Source: Asticcacaulis sp. MM231 | GTDB taxonomy: Bacteria; Pseudomonadota; Alphaproteobacteria; Caulobacterales; Caulobacteraceae | DNA: 64,000 bases | NCBI RefSeq assembly: GCF_964186625.1 | Contig: NZ_OZ075108.1 | Coordinates: forward strand, 620,001-684,000 | Direction: 5' to 3' | Part shown: in pieces, positions 34,998 to 44,030 of the stretch | Position numbering within the stretch: the first letter of the stretch is position 1 | Layout: each line of letters starts with the position of its first letter | Program-made: the position numbers and the translations under genes | The notes under the pieces: generated by a model | Told to the model about the DNA's origin: nothing | Databases searched by the model: none | Seen by the model: only the letters and a program-made list of their open reading frames with translations

Positions 34998-36035
34998 TCA
35001 ACGCGTGAGAAATTCACCAACCCATTGCTGGAAAGCCGCCACGGCCATTTCGTGCCTGGGCGATAACCGGCCGGTCTCGTAAACCCCGGCATTGAGGTTC
35101 TCCTGCACCTTTTCGGCGATCCACTTGTCCTCGGCCGTCACCTGATCTGACATGGCGAGGGTGGCGTCCGGCACAGGTTCGCCACCCGGCGTCAGGTAGA
35201 GGTAATCGAGCTGGGTCTGCTTGTGTCCGACCGGTGACATGCGCTCGATCATCAGGCCGCGGTTATAGACATTGATGCCGATATTGGGCCACACCCAGCC
35301 CCACAGGCCATCATAAACAGCCTCGGGTGATTTCGGCGGCGCATCGTGCAGCACGACCTTGCCATCGACCGTCACCTTATACTGCTCGGAGATGATCTCG
35401 GCATCGAGCGTCGGGTGCATGGCCGGCACATGATAGCCTTCGAGATAGTTCTCGACATAGGTTTTCCAGTTGCACTCCAGCAAATGTGTGCGCCGTAAAC
35501 CGCCCCTGAGCCCTGACCAGTCGGCATCGCCCAGCCGCGCATCGAGTGGCGCCATCTGGCTCAGCAGATCGGGCAGGTCGTCGCCAATGCCGGCAAAGAT
35601 GAGCCCGCGCCAGATCTGCAGGCGCACCGGGAACAGACCGAAATCGCGCGGATCGAAATCGGACGCTGCGCCGAAATCACGCGCAGCGCGCAGGCGGCCA
35701 TCCAGCGTATAGCGCCAGCCGTGATACTGGCAGGTCATCGCTCCGTCGCAGGTGCCGGCGTCTTCGCGCACCAGCGGTCCGGCGCGGTGACGGCAGACAT
35801 TGTGAAAGGCGCGCAGGGCACCATCATCCCCGCGTACGATGATCACCGGATAGCCGGCCAGTGTATCGGCGCGCCAGTCGCGCGCATTCGGCAGGGCGCT
35901 CTCATGCGTCAGGAACTGCCAGTTGTTGGCGAAGATGTGTTTGCGCTCGATCGGCCAGCAGGCGGGATCGGCATACCAGATCGCCGGCGCGGTGACCGGC
36001 GCCTTTTGCTTGGGCGGGGTGTCAGTGGTGTCCAT
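34998..36035 (-). CDS. Rieske-type ring-hydroxylating/demethylating oxygenase alpha subunit
   Basis: 345 residues. N-terminal Rieske [2Fe-2S] domain with C81-x-H83 and C102-x2-H105 in the VCRHRAGP and TCQYHGWRYT motifs. Catalytic domain with mononuclear iron ligands H202 and H207 in NYLEGYHVPAMHP and a later Asp. The sequence style (NWKTYVENYLEGYHVP) suits choline/betaine/carnitine-type monooxygenases rather than dioxygenases acting on arenes. No reductase gene is adjacent. The permease stop abuts this start (TGA then ATG), so transporter and oxygenase are co-expressed, consistent with uptake and oxidation of an amino acid or betaine. Confidence 0.85.
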   Translation of the reverse strand: MDTTDTPPKQKAPVTAPAIWYADPACWPIERKHIFANNWQFLTHESALPNARDWRADTLAGYPVIIVRGDDGALRAFHNVCRHRAGPLVREDAGTCDGAMTCQYHGWRYTLDGRLRAARDFGAASDFDPRDFGLFPVRLQIWRGLIFAGIGDDLPDLLSQMAPLDARLGDADWSGLRGGLRRTHLLECNWKTYVENYLEGYHVPAMHPTLDAEIISEQYKVTVDGKVVLHDAPPKSPEAVYDGLWGWVWPNIGINVYNRGLMIERMSPVGHKQTQLDYLYLTPGGEPVPDATLAMSDQVTAEDKWIAEKVQENLNAGVYETGRLSPRHEMAVAAFQQWVGEFLTR

Positions 36036-37439
36036 TCAGGCTTGACCCTTGTTGCGGAAGGCGTTGACGGCATAGATGGCCGCGCCGATGGCGATGAGAA
36101 CGGCAGAGGCGATCAGAAGCTTGAGAAAGACGCCGAGCGGATCGGCCTCAGCGGGGCTGGGCGCCATGCTGCCCATGATAGCGCTGAAGGCCACGACAAA
36201 GCCCAGAACCGCCAGGGCCTTGGCGCCCGTTTTACCGCCGGGCGTGCGCCAGTCGAGTTTGCGATCCGATTGGCCTTGCGCTTTCCAATAGGCGATGAAC
36301 ATCCATAGATAGGGGATGATGAAGGTTAGCACGCCCATGCTAACGACGAAATCATAGGCGCCGGCCAGGGTGGAGCCGAAGGTGCTCAGACCCATGACGA
36401 TGACGACGAGCACGGCCTGAATGAGGATGGCCACGGTCGGTGCGCCGGTCTTCGGGTCGGTATGGCCGATGGCCTTCGGCAACATGCGGTCAACCCCGAT
36501 GGCGAAGGGCAGGCGTGCCGCCGCGCCGAACCAGGCGCTCATGCCGCCAAGGAAGGTCAGGGCGGTGGCCGCCAGCACATAGGGTTGCCAGGCATGGACG
36601 TGCAGCCGGTTCAGCGCCACGCCGAGCGCATCGGGCAGACCGCCGAGCCGCGACGCCACGTCCTGCGGCACGATGGCCAGCATGGCGGCGGTGCCGCCGG
36701 CATAGCCGAGGGTCTGCAGCAGGCCAATCAGGATCAGGGCCGAAACGATGGTCTTGACCCCGCCCTTCAGATCATTGCGCATCAGCGCCACGCCTTCGAT
36801 GCCGCCAAAGGCAAAGACGATGGTGGCCCACAGTATCGCGCCATTGGCATCGAACGGGGGCGTGTAGTCGGCGGCGGCGAAATTTGTGGCGGGGCCGTAG
36901 ATATCGGTGAGATAAAAGGCGGCCCACAGGATGAAGAACAGCAGCGTGACCGAGACGGCGGCCGAGGCGATCGGCAGCCATTTGCCGACACCGAAGCCCC
37001 GTGCGTGCATCGCCGCCACCCCGGTCAGGATCACCGTGGCGGCGGTGAAGGCACCAAGCGGCTGGCCTATCACGACGCCAACGGGTTCGCACCCCGGGAT
37101 ACCGCGCAGCGCTTGACCGAGCAGGTTGACGATGAAGAAAAGCAGGCTGGCGAAATAGGGGATATTGCAGGCCCAGTAGAGCCAGCCGGTCATGAAGCCG
37201 GCGAAAGGGCCCTGGGTCTCGCGCACCCAGGCATAGACGGCGCCTTCTTCGGGATAGCGGGCGGAAAGCTCCAGCGTGGCGCAGACGAGCGGGATGAGAA
37301 ACAAAACGGCAGCGGCGATCCAGATCGGCAGGGCCACAAGACCGGTGGCAGCACCGGTGGCCAGCCAGCGGATGCTGAAGTTCATCGCGGCACCGTAAAG
37401 AGCGATGCCCCACAGGCCGGTTTTTCGGTTAACACTCAT
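36036..37439 (-). CDS. APC-superfamily amino acid permease
   Basis: 467 residues with about 12 hydrophobic helices and no signal peptide. Features of the amino acid/polyamine family: the ELSARYPEEGAVYAWVRETQGPFAGFMTGWLYW segment (TM2-3), the FAFGGIEGVALMRND loop (TM6) and GAPTVAILIQAVLV near residue 335. The substrate is probably an amino acid or amine. Co-transcribed with the Rieske oxygenase that follows without gap. Confidence 0.88.
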   Translation of the reverse strand: MSVNRKTGLWGIALYGAAMNFSIRWLATGAATGLVALPIWIAAAVLFLIPLVCATLELSARYPEEGAVYAWVRETQGPFAGFMTGWLYWACNIPYFASLLFFIVNLLGQALRGIPGCEPVGVVIGQPLGAFTAATVILTGVAAMHARGFGVGKWLPIASAAVSVTLLFFILWAAFYLTDIYGPATNFAAADYTPPFDANGAILWATIVFAFGGIEGVALMRNDLKGGVKTIVSALILIGLLQTLGYAGGTAAMLAIVPQDVASRLGGLPDALGVALNRLHVHAWQPYVLAATALTFLGGMSAWFGAAARLPFAIGVDRMLPKAIGHTDPKTGAPTVAILIQAVLVVIVMGLSTFGSTLAGAYDFVVSMGVLTFIIPYLWMFIAYWKAQGQSDRKLDWRTPGGKTGAKALAVLGFVVAFSAIMGSMAPSPAEADPLGVFLKLLIASAVLIAIGAAIYAVNAFRNKGQA

Positions 37440-37484
37440 GACAGCCCCCTGCTCCGAAGACGGATGATTGCGGCCGTAACGGTC

Positions 37485-37982
37485 TTACGTCAAGGGCAAA
37501 GCCGTCAGCGCATCGCCCAGCCTGACCGTGCCGCTTTCCAGTACCCGCGCTGTGATGCCGCCGTGGCTGCGCACGGCGTTGTAACCGCCGACGCCGAAGG
37601 TCTCCTCCATGCGCGAACAGGGGTGACATTCACCGGTCATTTCCAGCAAGGCCGTGCCCAGCCGAAACAACTTGTCCTTGAGTGCCAGCAGGTTGATGCC
37701 GCTGACCACAATGTTGCGGCGGAGCTGTTCGGGCGTGACGTCCTGGCCGAGGTAACTGGCGATGGCGCTTAAGTCTTCGCGCTGGATCAGCGTGACGTGG
37801 CGCGTGCCGCGTCTGGGGTTGTTGTAGTGATCGCCGATCACGCCGGCGTTTGTATCCAGTTCCACCGTCTCGACCACCGTCAGCGGGCCGCGCCGTTGTG
37901 AGCGCAGGCCGATCCATTCGATCGTGCCCGGGCGCATGTCGGCATGGAGCAGGGCGGAGAGAGGGGATTTGGGATTGAGCAT
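37485..37982 (-). CDS. MOSC domain protein
   Basis: 165 residues, a stand-alone MOSC (molybdenum cofactor sulfurase C-terminal) domain. Features: GVIGDHYNNPRRGTRHVTLIQRED near residues 48-70, LRRNIVVSGINL near 88-98 and the conserved Cys-containing GECHPCSRME with C119 and C122. MOSC proteins bind Mo-cofactor and include YiiM and mARC relatives that reduce N-hydroxylated compounds. Lies 45 bases upstream of the permease on the same strand, possibly the first gene of the unit. Confidence 0.88.
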   Translation of the reverse strand: MLNPKSPLSALLHADMRPGTIEWIGLRSQRRGPLTVVETVELDTNAGVIGDHYNNPRRGTRHVTLIQREDLSAIASYLGQDVTPEQLRRNIVVSGINLLALKDKLFRLGTALLEMTGECHPCSRMEETFGVGGYNAVRSHGGITARVLESGTVRLGDALTALPLT

Positions 37983-38192
37983 GCGGCTTTCCGAATGGCG
38001 AACCCAAGGCTAACGCCGCAGAGGCCAGACCGCAAGCTGTCCTTTGTGTCGCCGAAGCTCCGGGGAAATCCTGTCAGCCAGATTTTAAGACTTGCGGGTT
38101 AGGTTGGTCGTACGGCTTTCGCGACAGGTTTCGCCTGCGCCGTGACGTAGGGCCGCCAGTACAGGTGGGTGCGGTATCGAGTTGTGGGCCAT

Positions 38193-41100
38193 ATGACAAA
38201 AGTACGGACGGCCAGCGGCGGTGGGCGCTCCCTTTTCAGACGTTTGACCTGGCTCGTTATGGGCTTGGTAATGTTGTCAACCCTGCCGGTCGCCGGCCTG
38301 TTCATCGTGCGCGAAACCACGCGCGAAGCCAAGTCGCGCTGGTCGGTGATGAAGACCGCGGCCGATATTCTGGCCTCGGGCAGCGAAGATGCCGTGGCGA
38401 TGAACGACCGCGGCCGCGCCTTCAATACCTTGCGCTCCGTCACCCGCACCCCCGGTATCACCTATGCGCGCGTCGAGGCGCATGACGGCTCGGTCATCGC
38501 AGAAATGGGCGCTGCCGTGGGCCTGAAAGGCGCTGTGTCGCTCGATGCTGAAAGCCGTCACCCCAGCGTCATGGCGCTGGTGACGACCCGCACGATTCAG
38601 GTCCACGCACCGGTCATGAATGGCGGCCACCAGATCGGGCAGGTGGTCATCATCCACCGCTCGGAGGATTTTACCCGAACCCTGTTGCAGGCCCTGGCGG
38701 GTGTGTTCGGACTGGTGATCCTGGCGCTTGGCATCGCCCTTTACATTGTGCGTCGTTTGCACGGCGCCATGATCCGGCCCCTGACAGAACTGACCGCCTC
38801 GGTGGAGGCCATCTCGTACCATGGCGACTATTCGCGCCGGGTCGAGACAAAGGTCGATGCCAGGGATGAGATCGGCACGCTGGTGACCGGTTTCAACGCC
38901 ATGATCGATGCCATCCGCGTCCGCGACGGCAAGCTGGAAGCGCATCTGATTTGTCTGGAAAACCAGGTGGCCGAACGCACCCGCGATTATCAGGATGCAC
39001 GCGACGAGGCGATGGCCGCCAACACCGCCAAGTCGGATTTCCTCGCCACCCTAAGCCGCGAAATCCGCACGCCGATGAGCAGCGTGATGGTCATGGCCGA
39101 ACTGCTGGCCGCCGAAAGCCTGCCGGCGCGCGCCAAACGCCACGCCCGCACCATCGCCAAGTCGGGCCGCACCTTGCTGGCGGTCATCAACGATATTCTC
39201 GATTTTTCCAAGATCGAGGCCGGCAAGCTGGAGGTCGAAACCTGCGAGGTCGATATCCTCGATCTGGTCGATGACACGGTCATGCTGTTTCAGGACCGTG
39301 CTCGTGAAAAAGGGCTGGAACTGGTGGTCCATGCCCATCCGGACGCACCGCGTCTGGTGCCGGCGGATCCGGTGCGGTTAGGACAGGTCGTCTCCAATCT
39401 CGTGTCCAACGCGCTGAAATTCACCGAAAAAGGCCATGTAATCATCGCCATTGAGCCCGACAAAAAATCCGGGTTCTGGCGTCTGGTCGTCAAGGATACC
39501 GGCATCGGTATCACGCGTGACAAGCTGGGTACGATTTTCGCCGCCTTCAGTCAGGAAGACCAGACGACGACGCGCCGTTTTGGCAGTACCGGCCTAGGTC
39601 TGTCGATGTCCAAACGCCTGATCGAGGCCATGGGCGGCGCCATCGCCGTGACCAGCGAGCAGGGTCCAAAACCTAATCAAGGTACGCAGGTCCATGTGCG
39701 GATGCCGGCACTCGACGACAGCATGAAAACCTGCGCGCCGCCTGTCATTCATGATCTGGTGCGGCCGGTCGTCCATGTCTTCGTGCGCGGGGATATGGAA
39801 CATGATGCGGTGATGCAGCGCTTCCAGCAGGCCAATGTCCGCTTCGGTCCCGATAAGCCGCGGCTTGTGCTGGCCGATGCAACCGGCCGCATGACTCTCG
39901 ATGCCGGCGTGGCGCCGGAGCGTCTGGTGCTGCTGGCCCATCCGGAAGACCACGAGGCGGGGCAATGGGTCAGCGAAGGCCGTGCGGCTTGCGTCCTGCC
40001 GCGTCCTTTACGTCATCGCGATATAGACGCCCTGATCGAGCGTCTGCGCGATGATGATGATTTCAAACTTCATGATACCGACGCAGATCCCGAAGGCGTC
40101 GACGCCAGCTATCCCACGGCGCGCGTCCTGGTGGTCGATGACGACGAACTGAACCGCGAAGTCGCTATCGAGGCACTGGCGCGTTTCGGTATCCAGGCCA
40201 GCGTCGCAGTCCATGGCGCCGATGCCCTGGCGAAGATGGCGGCGGAACCGTTCGATCTGGTGCTTATGGACGGCTCCATGCCGGTGATGGATGGCTTTGA
40301 GGCGACGCGGCAATGGTGCGCCAGAGAGACGGATAAGTGCCTGCCGATAGTGGCTCTTACTGCCCGCATTATCGGCCCTGCCGCCCATGCGTGGAAAGAG
40401 GCGGGCATGGACGATGTGCTGCACAAGCCTTTCACCCTGCCAGATATGGCGCAGTGTCTCCGCTCGCTACTGCCGGAAACCTTGCGTGAAGCGCCGGTGC
40501 GCGACATCGTGGCCGAGGAAGCGGTTCTGGTGTTGCCGGAGGACGACGCCGATCTGTTCGATCGCGCCGTGCTTGGCTCTCTGCTAGAGGGCATCAACAA
40601 GGGCCGAGGTGATTTCGTCCGCCGTGTTGTCGGGCTTTATCGCAGCCATGGTCCGCAGGCCATCGCCGCCATGCAGGCCGCCCACGCCGAGGGCGACGAG
40701 GACCGTCTGGCGCGTTCGGCCCATGCGCTGAAAGCGATGAGTCTGAATATCGGTGCCAAGGCGGTCTCCAGCGTGGCTGGCGCGATTGAGCGCGCCATCC
40801 GCGTCGAGCACCGTGCCGTCTCGGCCGAAGAGATCGCCCTGGCTGCATCATGGGTGGAACGGACGCTGGCCGGTCTGGCCGTGATCATCGCGGATGAGGC
40901 CCAATCTGAACCCACCAAGCTGGAACCAGCGAAAAGCAAGACCAAGAAAAAAGCCGCGTCCGCCGTGGCCGCGTCAAAGGACGATCCCGAAGCGACGCTG
41001 GTGCTTGAAATGGAGGCCGATATCGCCGCCAATGCCTTCGAGATGGAATATCAGCCGATCTATGACCGCACCGGCACCGAGGTCATCAGCGCCGAGGCTT

Positions 41101-41768
41101 TAATGCGCTGGCATCGCGGTGACCGCGCCCCCATCGGTCCGGCTGTCTTTATTCCAGTGGCCGAGCGTTCCGGCCTGATCACACGTCTGGGCACCTTCGC
41201 GCGCCGCCGCGTCCTGGAAACCGCCGCGGGCTGGGATATCCCGGTCGCTATCAATGTCTCGCCGATCGAACTCGACAAGCCGGGATTTGTGGCTGGCGTG
41301 CGTGCGCTGCTCGATGAGACCGGCTTTGATCCGAAACGGCTGGTGCTGGAAGTGACCGAAACGGCCTTTCTTGGCGAGCCTGACCGCGTGCGGCAACTGT
41401 TCAGTAAATTGCGCAATCTGGGCATTAAGCTGGCGCTCGATGATTTCGGCGTCGGCTATTCTTCGCTGACGGCCTTACACCGTTTCCCGTTCGACAAGAT
41501 CAAGATCGACCGCGAATTCGTCATGGCGCTTGATGGCGAGCCGCGCGCTGCTCTGGAAGCTTTGGCGATCATCCAGGCCGTCACCGGCATAGGCCGGGCC
41601 TTCGGGATGCAGGTGGCGGCCGAAGGCATCGAAACCGGTAGCCAGCACAGCCACCTCAAGGCGGCGGGTGTCCACGCCATGCAGGGCTATCTGTTCGGCA
41701 AGCCGATGGCGGCGTCATCGTTGGCTCACCTGATCGGCAAGCCGCCGGTTAAAAGCGCAAAGTTGTAA
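38193..41768 (+). CDS. Kinase-like/REC/HPt/EAL protein with phospho-acceptor His replaced by Arg
   Basis: 1191 residues from the ATG at 38193 (a GTG at 38169 is in frame; neither has a strong ribosome-binding site). TM1 (about 13-37), periplasmic sensor, TM2 (about 170-190), HAMP, dimerization helix with R289 where FLATLS-H-EIRTPM is expected, ATPase domain with intact N, G1 (DTGIGI) and G2 (GSTGLGLSM) boxes, a degenerate receiver-like stretch, a receiver with D693, an HPt domain with H844 in SAHALKAM, and a C-terminal EAL domain. The EAL domain keeps E968-A-L, INVSP, LEVTET, DDFG (D1083-D1084), DKIKID and EGIET, so it should hydrolyse cyclic di-GMP. The Arg is CGC (39057-39059), one base from CAC. 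Confidence 0.9.
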   Translation: MTKVRTASGGGRSLFRRLTWLVMGLVMLSTLPVAGLFIVRETTREAKSRWSVMKTAADILASGSEDAVAMNDRGRAFNTLRSVTRTPGITYARVEAHDGSVIAEMGAAVGLKGAVSLDAESRHPSVMALVTTRTIQVHAPVMNGGHQIGQVVIIHRSEDFTRTLLQALAGVFGLVILALGIALYIVRRLHGAMIRPLTELTASVEAISYHGDYSRRVETKVDARDEIGTLVTGFNAMIDAIRVRDGKLEAHLICLENQVAERTRDYQDARDEAMAANTAKSDFLATLSREIRTPMSSVMVMAELLAAESLPARAKRHARTIAKSGRTLLAVINDILDFSKIEAGKLEVETCEVDILDLVDDTVMLFQDRAREKGLELVVHAHPDAPRLVPADPVRLGQVVSNLVSNALKFTEKGHVIIAIEPDKKSGFWRLVVKDTGIGITRDKLGTIFAAFSQEDQTTTRRFGSTGLGLSMSKRLIEAMGGAIAVTSEQGPKPNQGTQVHVRMPALDDSMKTCAPPVIHDLVRPVVHVFVRGDMEHDAVMQRFQQANVRFGPDKPRLVLADATGRMTLDAGVAPERLVLLAHPEDHEAGQWVSEGRAACVLPRPLRHRDIDALIERLRDDDDFKLHDTDADPEGVDASYPTARVLVVDDDELNREVAIEALARFGIQASVAVHGADALAKMAAEPFDLVLMDGSMPVMDGFEATRQWCARETDKCLPIVALTARIIGPAAHAWKEAGMDDVLHKPFTLPDMAQCLRSLLPETLREAPVRDIVAEEAVLVLPEDDADLFDRAVLGSLLEGINKGRGDFVRRVVGLYRSHGPQAIAAMQAAHAEGDEDRLARSAHALKAMSLNIGAKAVSSVAGAIERAIRVEHRAVSAEEIALAASWVERTLAGLAVIIADEAQSEPTKLEPAKSKTKKKAASAVAASKDDPEATLVLEMEADIAANAFEMEYQPIYDRTGTEVISAEALMRWHRGDRAPIGPAVFIPVAERSGLITRLGTFARRRVLETAAGWDIPVAINVSPIELDKPGFVAGVRALLDETGFDPKRLVLEVTETAFLGEPDRVRQLFSKLRNLGIKLALDDFGVGYSSLTALHRFPFDKIKIDREFVMALDGEPRAALEALAIIQAVTGIGRAFGMQVAAEGIETGSQHSHLKAAGVHAMQGYLFGKPMAASSLAHLIGKPPVKSAKL

Positions 41769-41831
41769 TCGATAACAACTCATGATTATCTGGCTTTCAA
41801 GCGGGCAAAAATAGCCAGCGGAGGAAAGCCC

Positions 41832-43949
41832 ATGCACGTAACCAAAGCCATTGGCCTGAGCCTGTTGTTCGCACTCGCCGCCTGTTCCGGCCAGCGTCCG
41901 ATCGACGGCACCTCATCGACCTCCGGCGCCGACTGGGCTGTCTATCACGGCAACGCCAACGGCACGCACTATTCGACGCTCGACCAGATCAACACCGACA
42001 ACGTCAAAAACCTTAAAGTGGCCTGGCGCTTCGATACCGGCGATGGCTTCGGCGAAGGCGGCAGCGGCTCCGACATGGAGGGTAATCCGCTGATCATTCG
42101 CGGCCAACTCTATGCCGTGTCGCCCAAGGGGCGCATCTTCTGCCTCGATGCTGCCAAGGGCGAACAGCTATGGGTTTTCGATCCGGCCTTTGGTGATGTG
42201 GTGAACACCAAGCAGCGGCTGCGCGGCGTTTCGTACTGGTCGAACGCCGGTGAAGAGCGCATCCTCTTCACCTTCCGCTCGAAACTAATGGCGGTCGATG
42301 CCCGCACCGGCGCGCTGATCGACGGCTTTGGCCATAATGGCGAGGTCGATCTCAAGGCGGGCCTCGGCCGCGATCCGTCCACCATCTCGGTCAGCAATGT
42401 GACGCCCGGCGTGGTCTACAAGGACCTGATCATCATGGGCTCGACTGGGAATACGCCGGGTCATATCCGCGCCTATGATGTTCGTACCGGCGCTCTAAAG
42501 TGGATATTCCACACCATCCCGCATCCGGGCGAGGCGGGTTACGAGACCTGGCCGAAGGACGCCTGGAAGACCGCCATGGGGGCCAACGCCTGGTCGGGGC
42601 TGACGCTTGATCCGGAGAACGGCATTGTCTATGTGCCGCTCGGTTCGGCCGGCATGGGCAACAAGGATTTCTACGGCGGCGATCGCGCCGGCGACAACCT
42701 TTTCGGCACTTCGCTGGTGGCGCTGGATGCCGCCACCGGCAAGCGGCGCTGGCATTTCCAACTGGTGAAACACGACGTCTGGGATCGTGATCCGCCGACC
42801 CCGCCGACCCTGATCACAGTGGCCGGCAAGCCGGCGTTGGCGCAGGTCACTAAGGCGGGCGTGGTCTTTATCCTCGATCGCCTGACCGGCCAATCGCTCT
42901 ATCCCTTGCAGGAACTACATCCGGCGCCCTCCGATATTCCGGGCGAAATCACTTCCCTGACGCAGGTTTTGCCGCTCAAGCCGGAGCCGTTCACCCGCCA
43001 GACCCTGACGGCCGATCTGCTGACCCATCGCACGCCAGAGGCCCATGCGGCGGTGGCCAAGACCTTCGCCACTGTGCGTTCGCGCGGGGCATTTGATCCG
43101 CCCTCGATCGGCGGCACGATCCTGCTGCCCGGCATGGACGGTGGCGCCGAATATGGCGGTGCGGCCTACGATCCGCAGACCGGCCTGCTCTATGTCAACG
43201 CCAACGAAATGGCGTGGATTCTGAAGGTCAAGAAACAGCCGCCGATGATCGCGGGGCGCAGCGGCGAGGCGCTTTACCAGAACGCCTGCGCCACCTGTCA
43301 TGGTGTCGAGCGCAAGGGCTCTCCACCGGAATTTCCGTCTCTGGTCGGGGTGGCGCAGCGCCTGACCGACGCCCAGATCGAACGCCAGATCACGGTAGGT
43401 GGTGGACGGATGCCGGCCTTTGCGCAGTTCGATGCGGCCGACCGTGCCGCCCTCATCGGCTATCTCAAGGGTGATCCGAGGCAGACCGCGCAGAAAGAAG
43501 CGCCGGCCTATCCTTCGACTGACGGTGACCCTTATGTCTTCGATGGCTATACGCAATTCCTCGATCCGGACGGCTATCCGGCCATCGCGCCGCCGTGGGG
43601 CACGCTGTCGGCGATCAATGTCAACACCGGCGAATATGCCTGGAAAATCCCGCTCGGCGGCTATCCCGAACTGACCGATCAGACGACCGGCAGCGAGAAC
43701 TATGGTGGCGCGGTGGTGACGGCCGGTGGCGTGGTTTTCATCGCCGCCACGGTCTACGACAACAGGTTCCGCGCCTTTGACAAGCGAACCGGCAAGCTGT
43801 TGTGGCAAACCATCCTGCCGGCGGCCGGTATCGCCACCCCCGCCACCTACAGCGTGGGCAAGAAGCAGTATGTCGTCATCAGCGCCGGCGGCGGCAAGAA
43901 CGCCAAGGTTAAGCCGGGCGGAGAGATCATCGCCTACAGCCTGCCCTGA
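41832..43949 (+). CDS. PQQ-dependent quinoprotein dehydrogenase with embedded cytochrome c
   Basis: 705 residues. Lipoprotein signal with lipobox LAAC and lipidated C18. An eight-bladed propeller with Trp-docking repeats surrounds PQQ (for example WAVYHGNANGTHYSTLDQIN near 35 and WHFQLVKHDVWDRDPPTPPTL near 305). A cytochrome c domain is inserted late in the propeller: C486-x2-C489-H490 in CATCHG, with Met in GGRMPAF as probable sixth ligand. It oxidises an alcohol or sugar in the periplasm and passes electrons through its own haem. GGAGG lies just before the ATG. Followed by a TonB receptor, suggesting a shared substrate. Confidence 0.9.
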   Translation: MHVTKAIGLSLLFALAACSGQRPIDGTSSTSGADWAVYHGNANGTHYSTLDQINTDNVKNLKVAWRFDTGDGFGEGGSGSDMEGNPLIIRGQLYAVSPKGRIFCLDAAKGEQLWVFDPAFGDVVNTKQRLRGVSYWSNAGEERILFTFRSKLMAVDARTGALIDGFGHNGEVDLKAGLGRDPSTISVSNVTPGVVYKDLIIMGSTGNTPGHIRAYDVRTGALKWIFHTIPHPGEAGYETWPKDAWKTAMGANAWSGLTLDPENGIVYVPLGSAGMGNKDFYGGDRAGDNLFGTSLVALDAATGKRRWHFQLVKHDVWDRDPPTPPTLITVAGKPALAQVTKAGVVFILDRLTGQSLYPLQELHPAPSDIPGEITSLTQVLPLKPEPFTRQTLTADLLTHRTPEAHAAVAKTFATVRSRGAFDPPSIGGTILLPGMDGGAEYGGAAYDPQTGLLYVNANEMAWILKVKKQPPMIAGRSGEALYQNACATCHGVERKGSPPEFPSLVGVAQRLTDAQIERQITVGGGRMPAFAQFDAADRAALIGYLKGDPRQTAQKEAPAYPSTDGDPYVFDGYTQFLDPDGYPAIAPPWGTLSAINVNTGEYAWKIPLGGYPELTDQTTGSENYGGAVVTAGGVVFIAATVYDNRFRAFDKRTGKLLWQTILPAAGIATPATYSVGKKQYVVISAGGGKNAKVKPGGEIIAYSLP

Positions 43950-44030
43950 GACCCAGCCTTCTTTGAAAATAGAGTGGATTTCTTATTTTATTCCGGCGAT
44001 GAGGAGCGCCTGTAACCGGCGGAGACGAGC

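Noticed and set aside
36462..37772. 436-codon plus-strand frame across the permease and MOSC genes
   Set aside because: Antisense to a 12-TM permease and a MOSC gene; the product is polar, Gly/His/Gln-rich and without domains.
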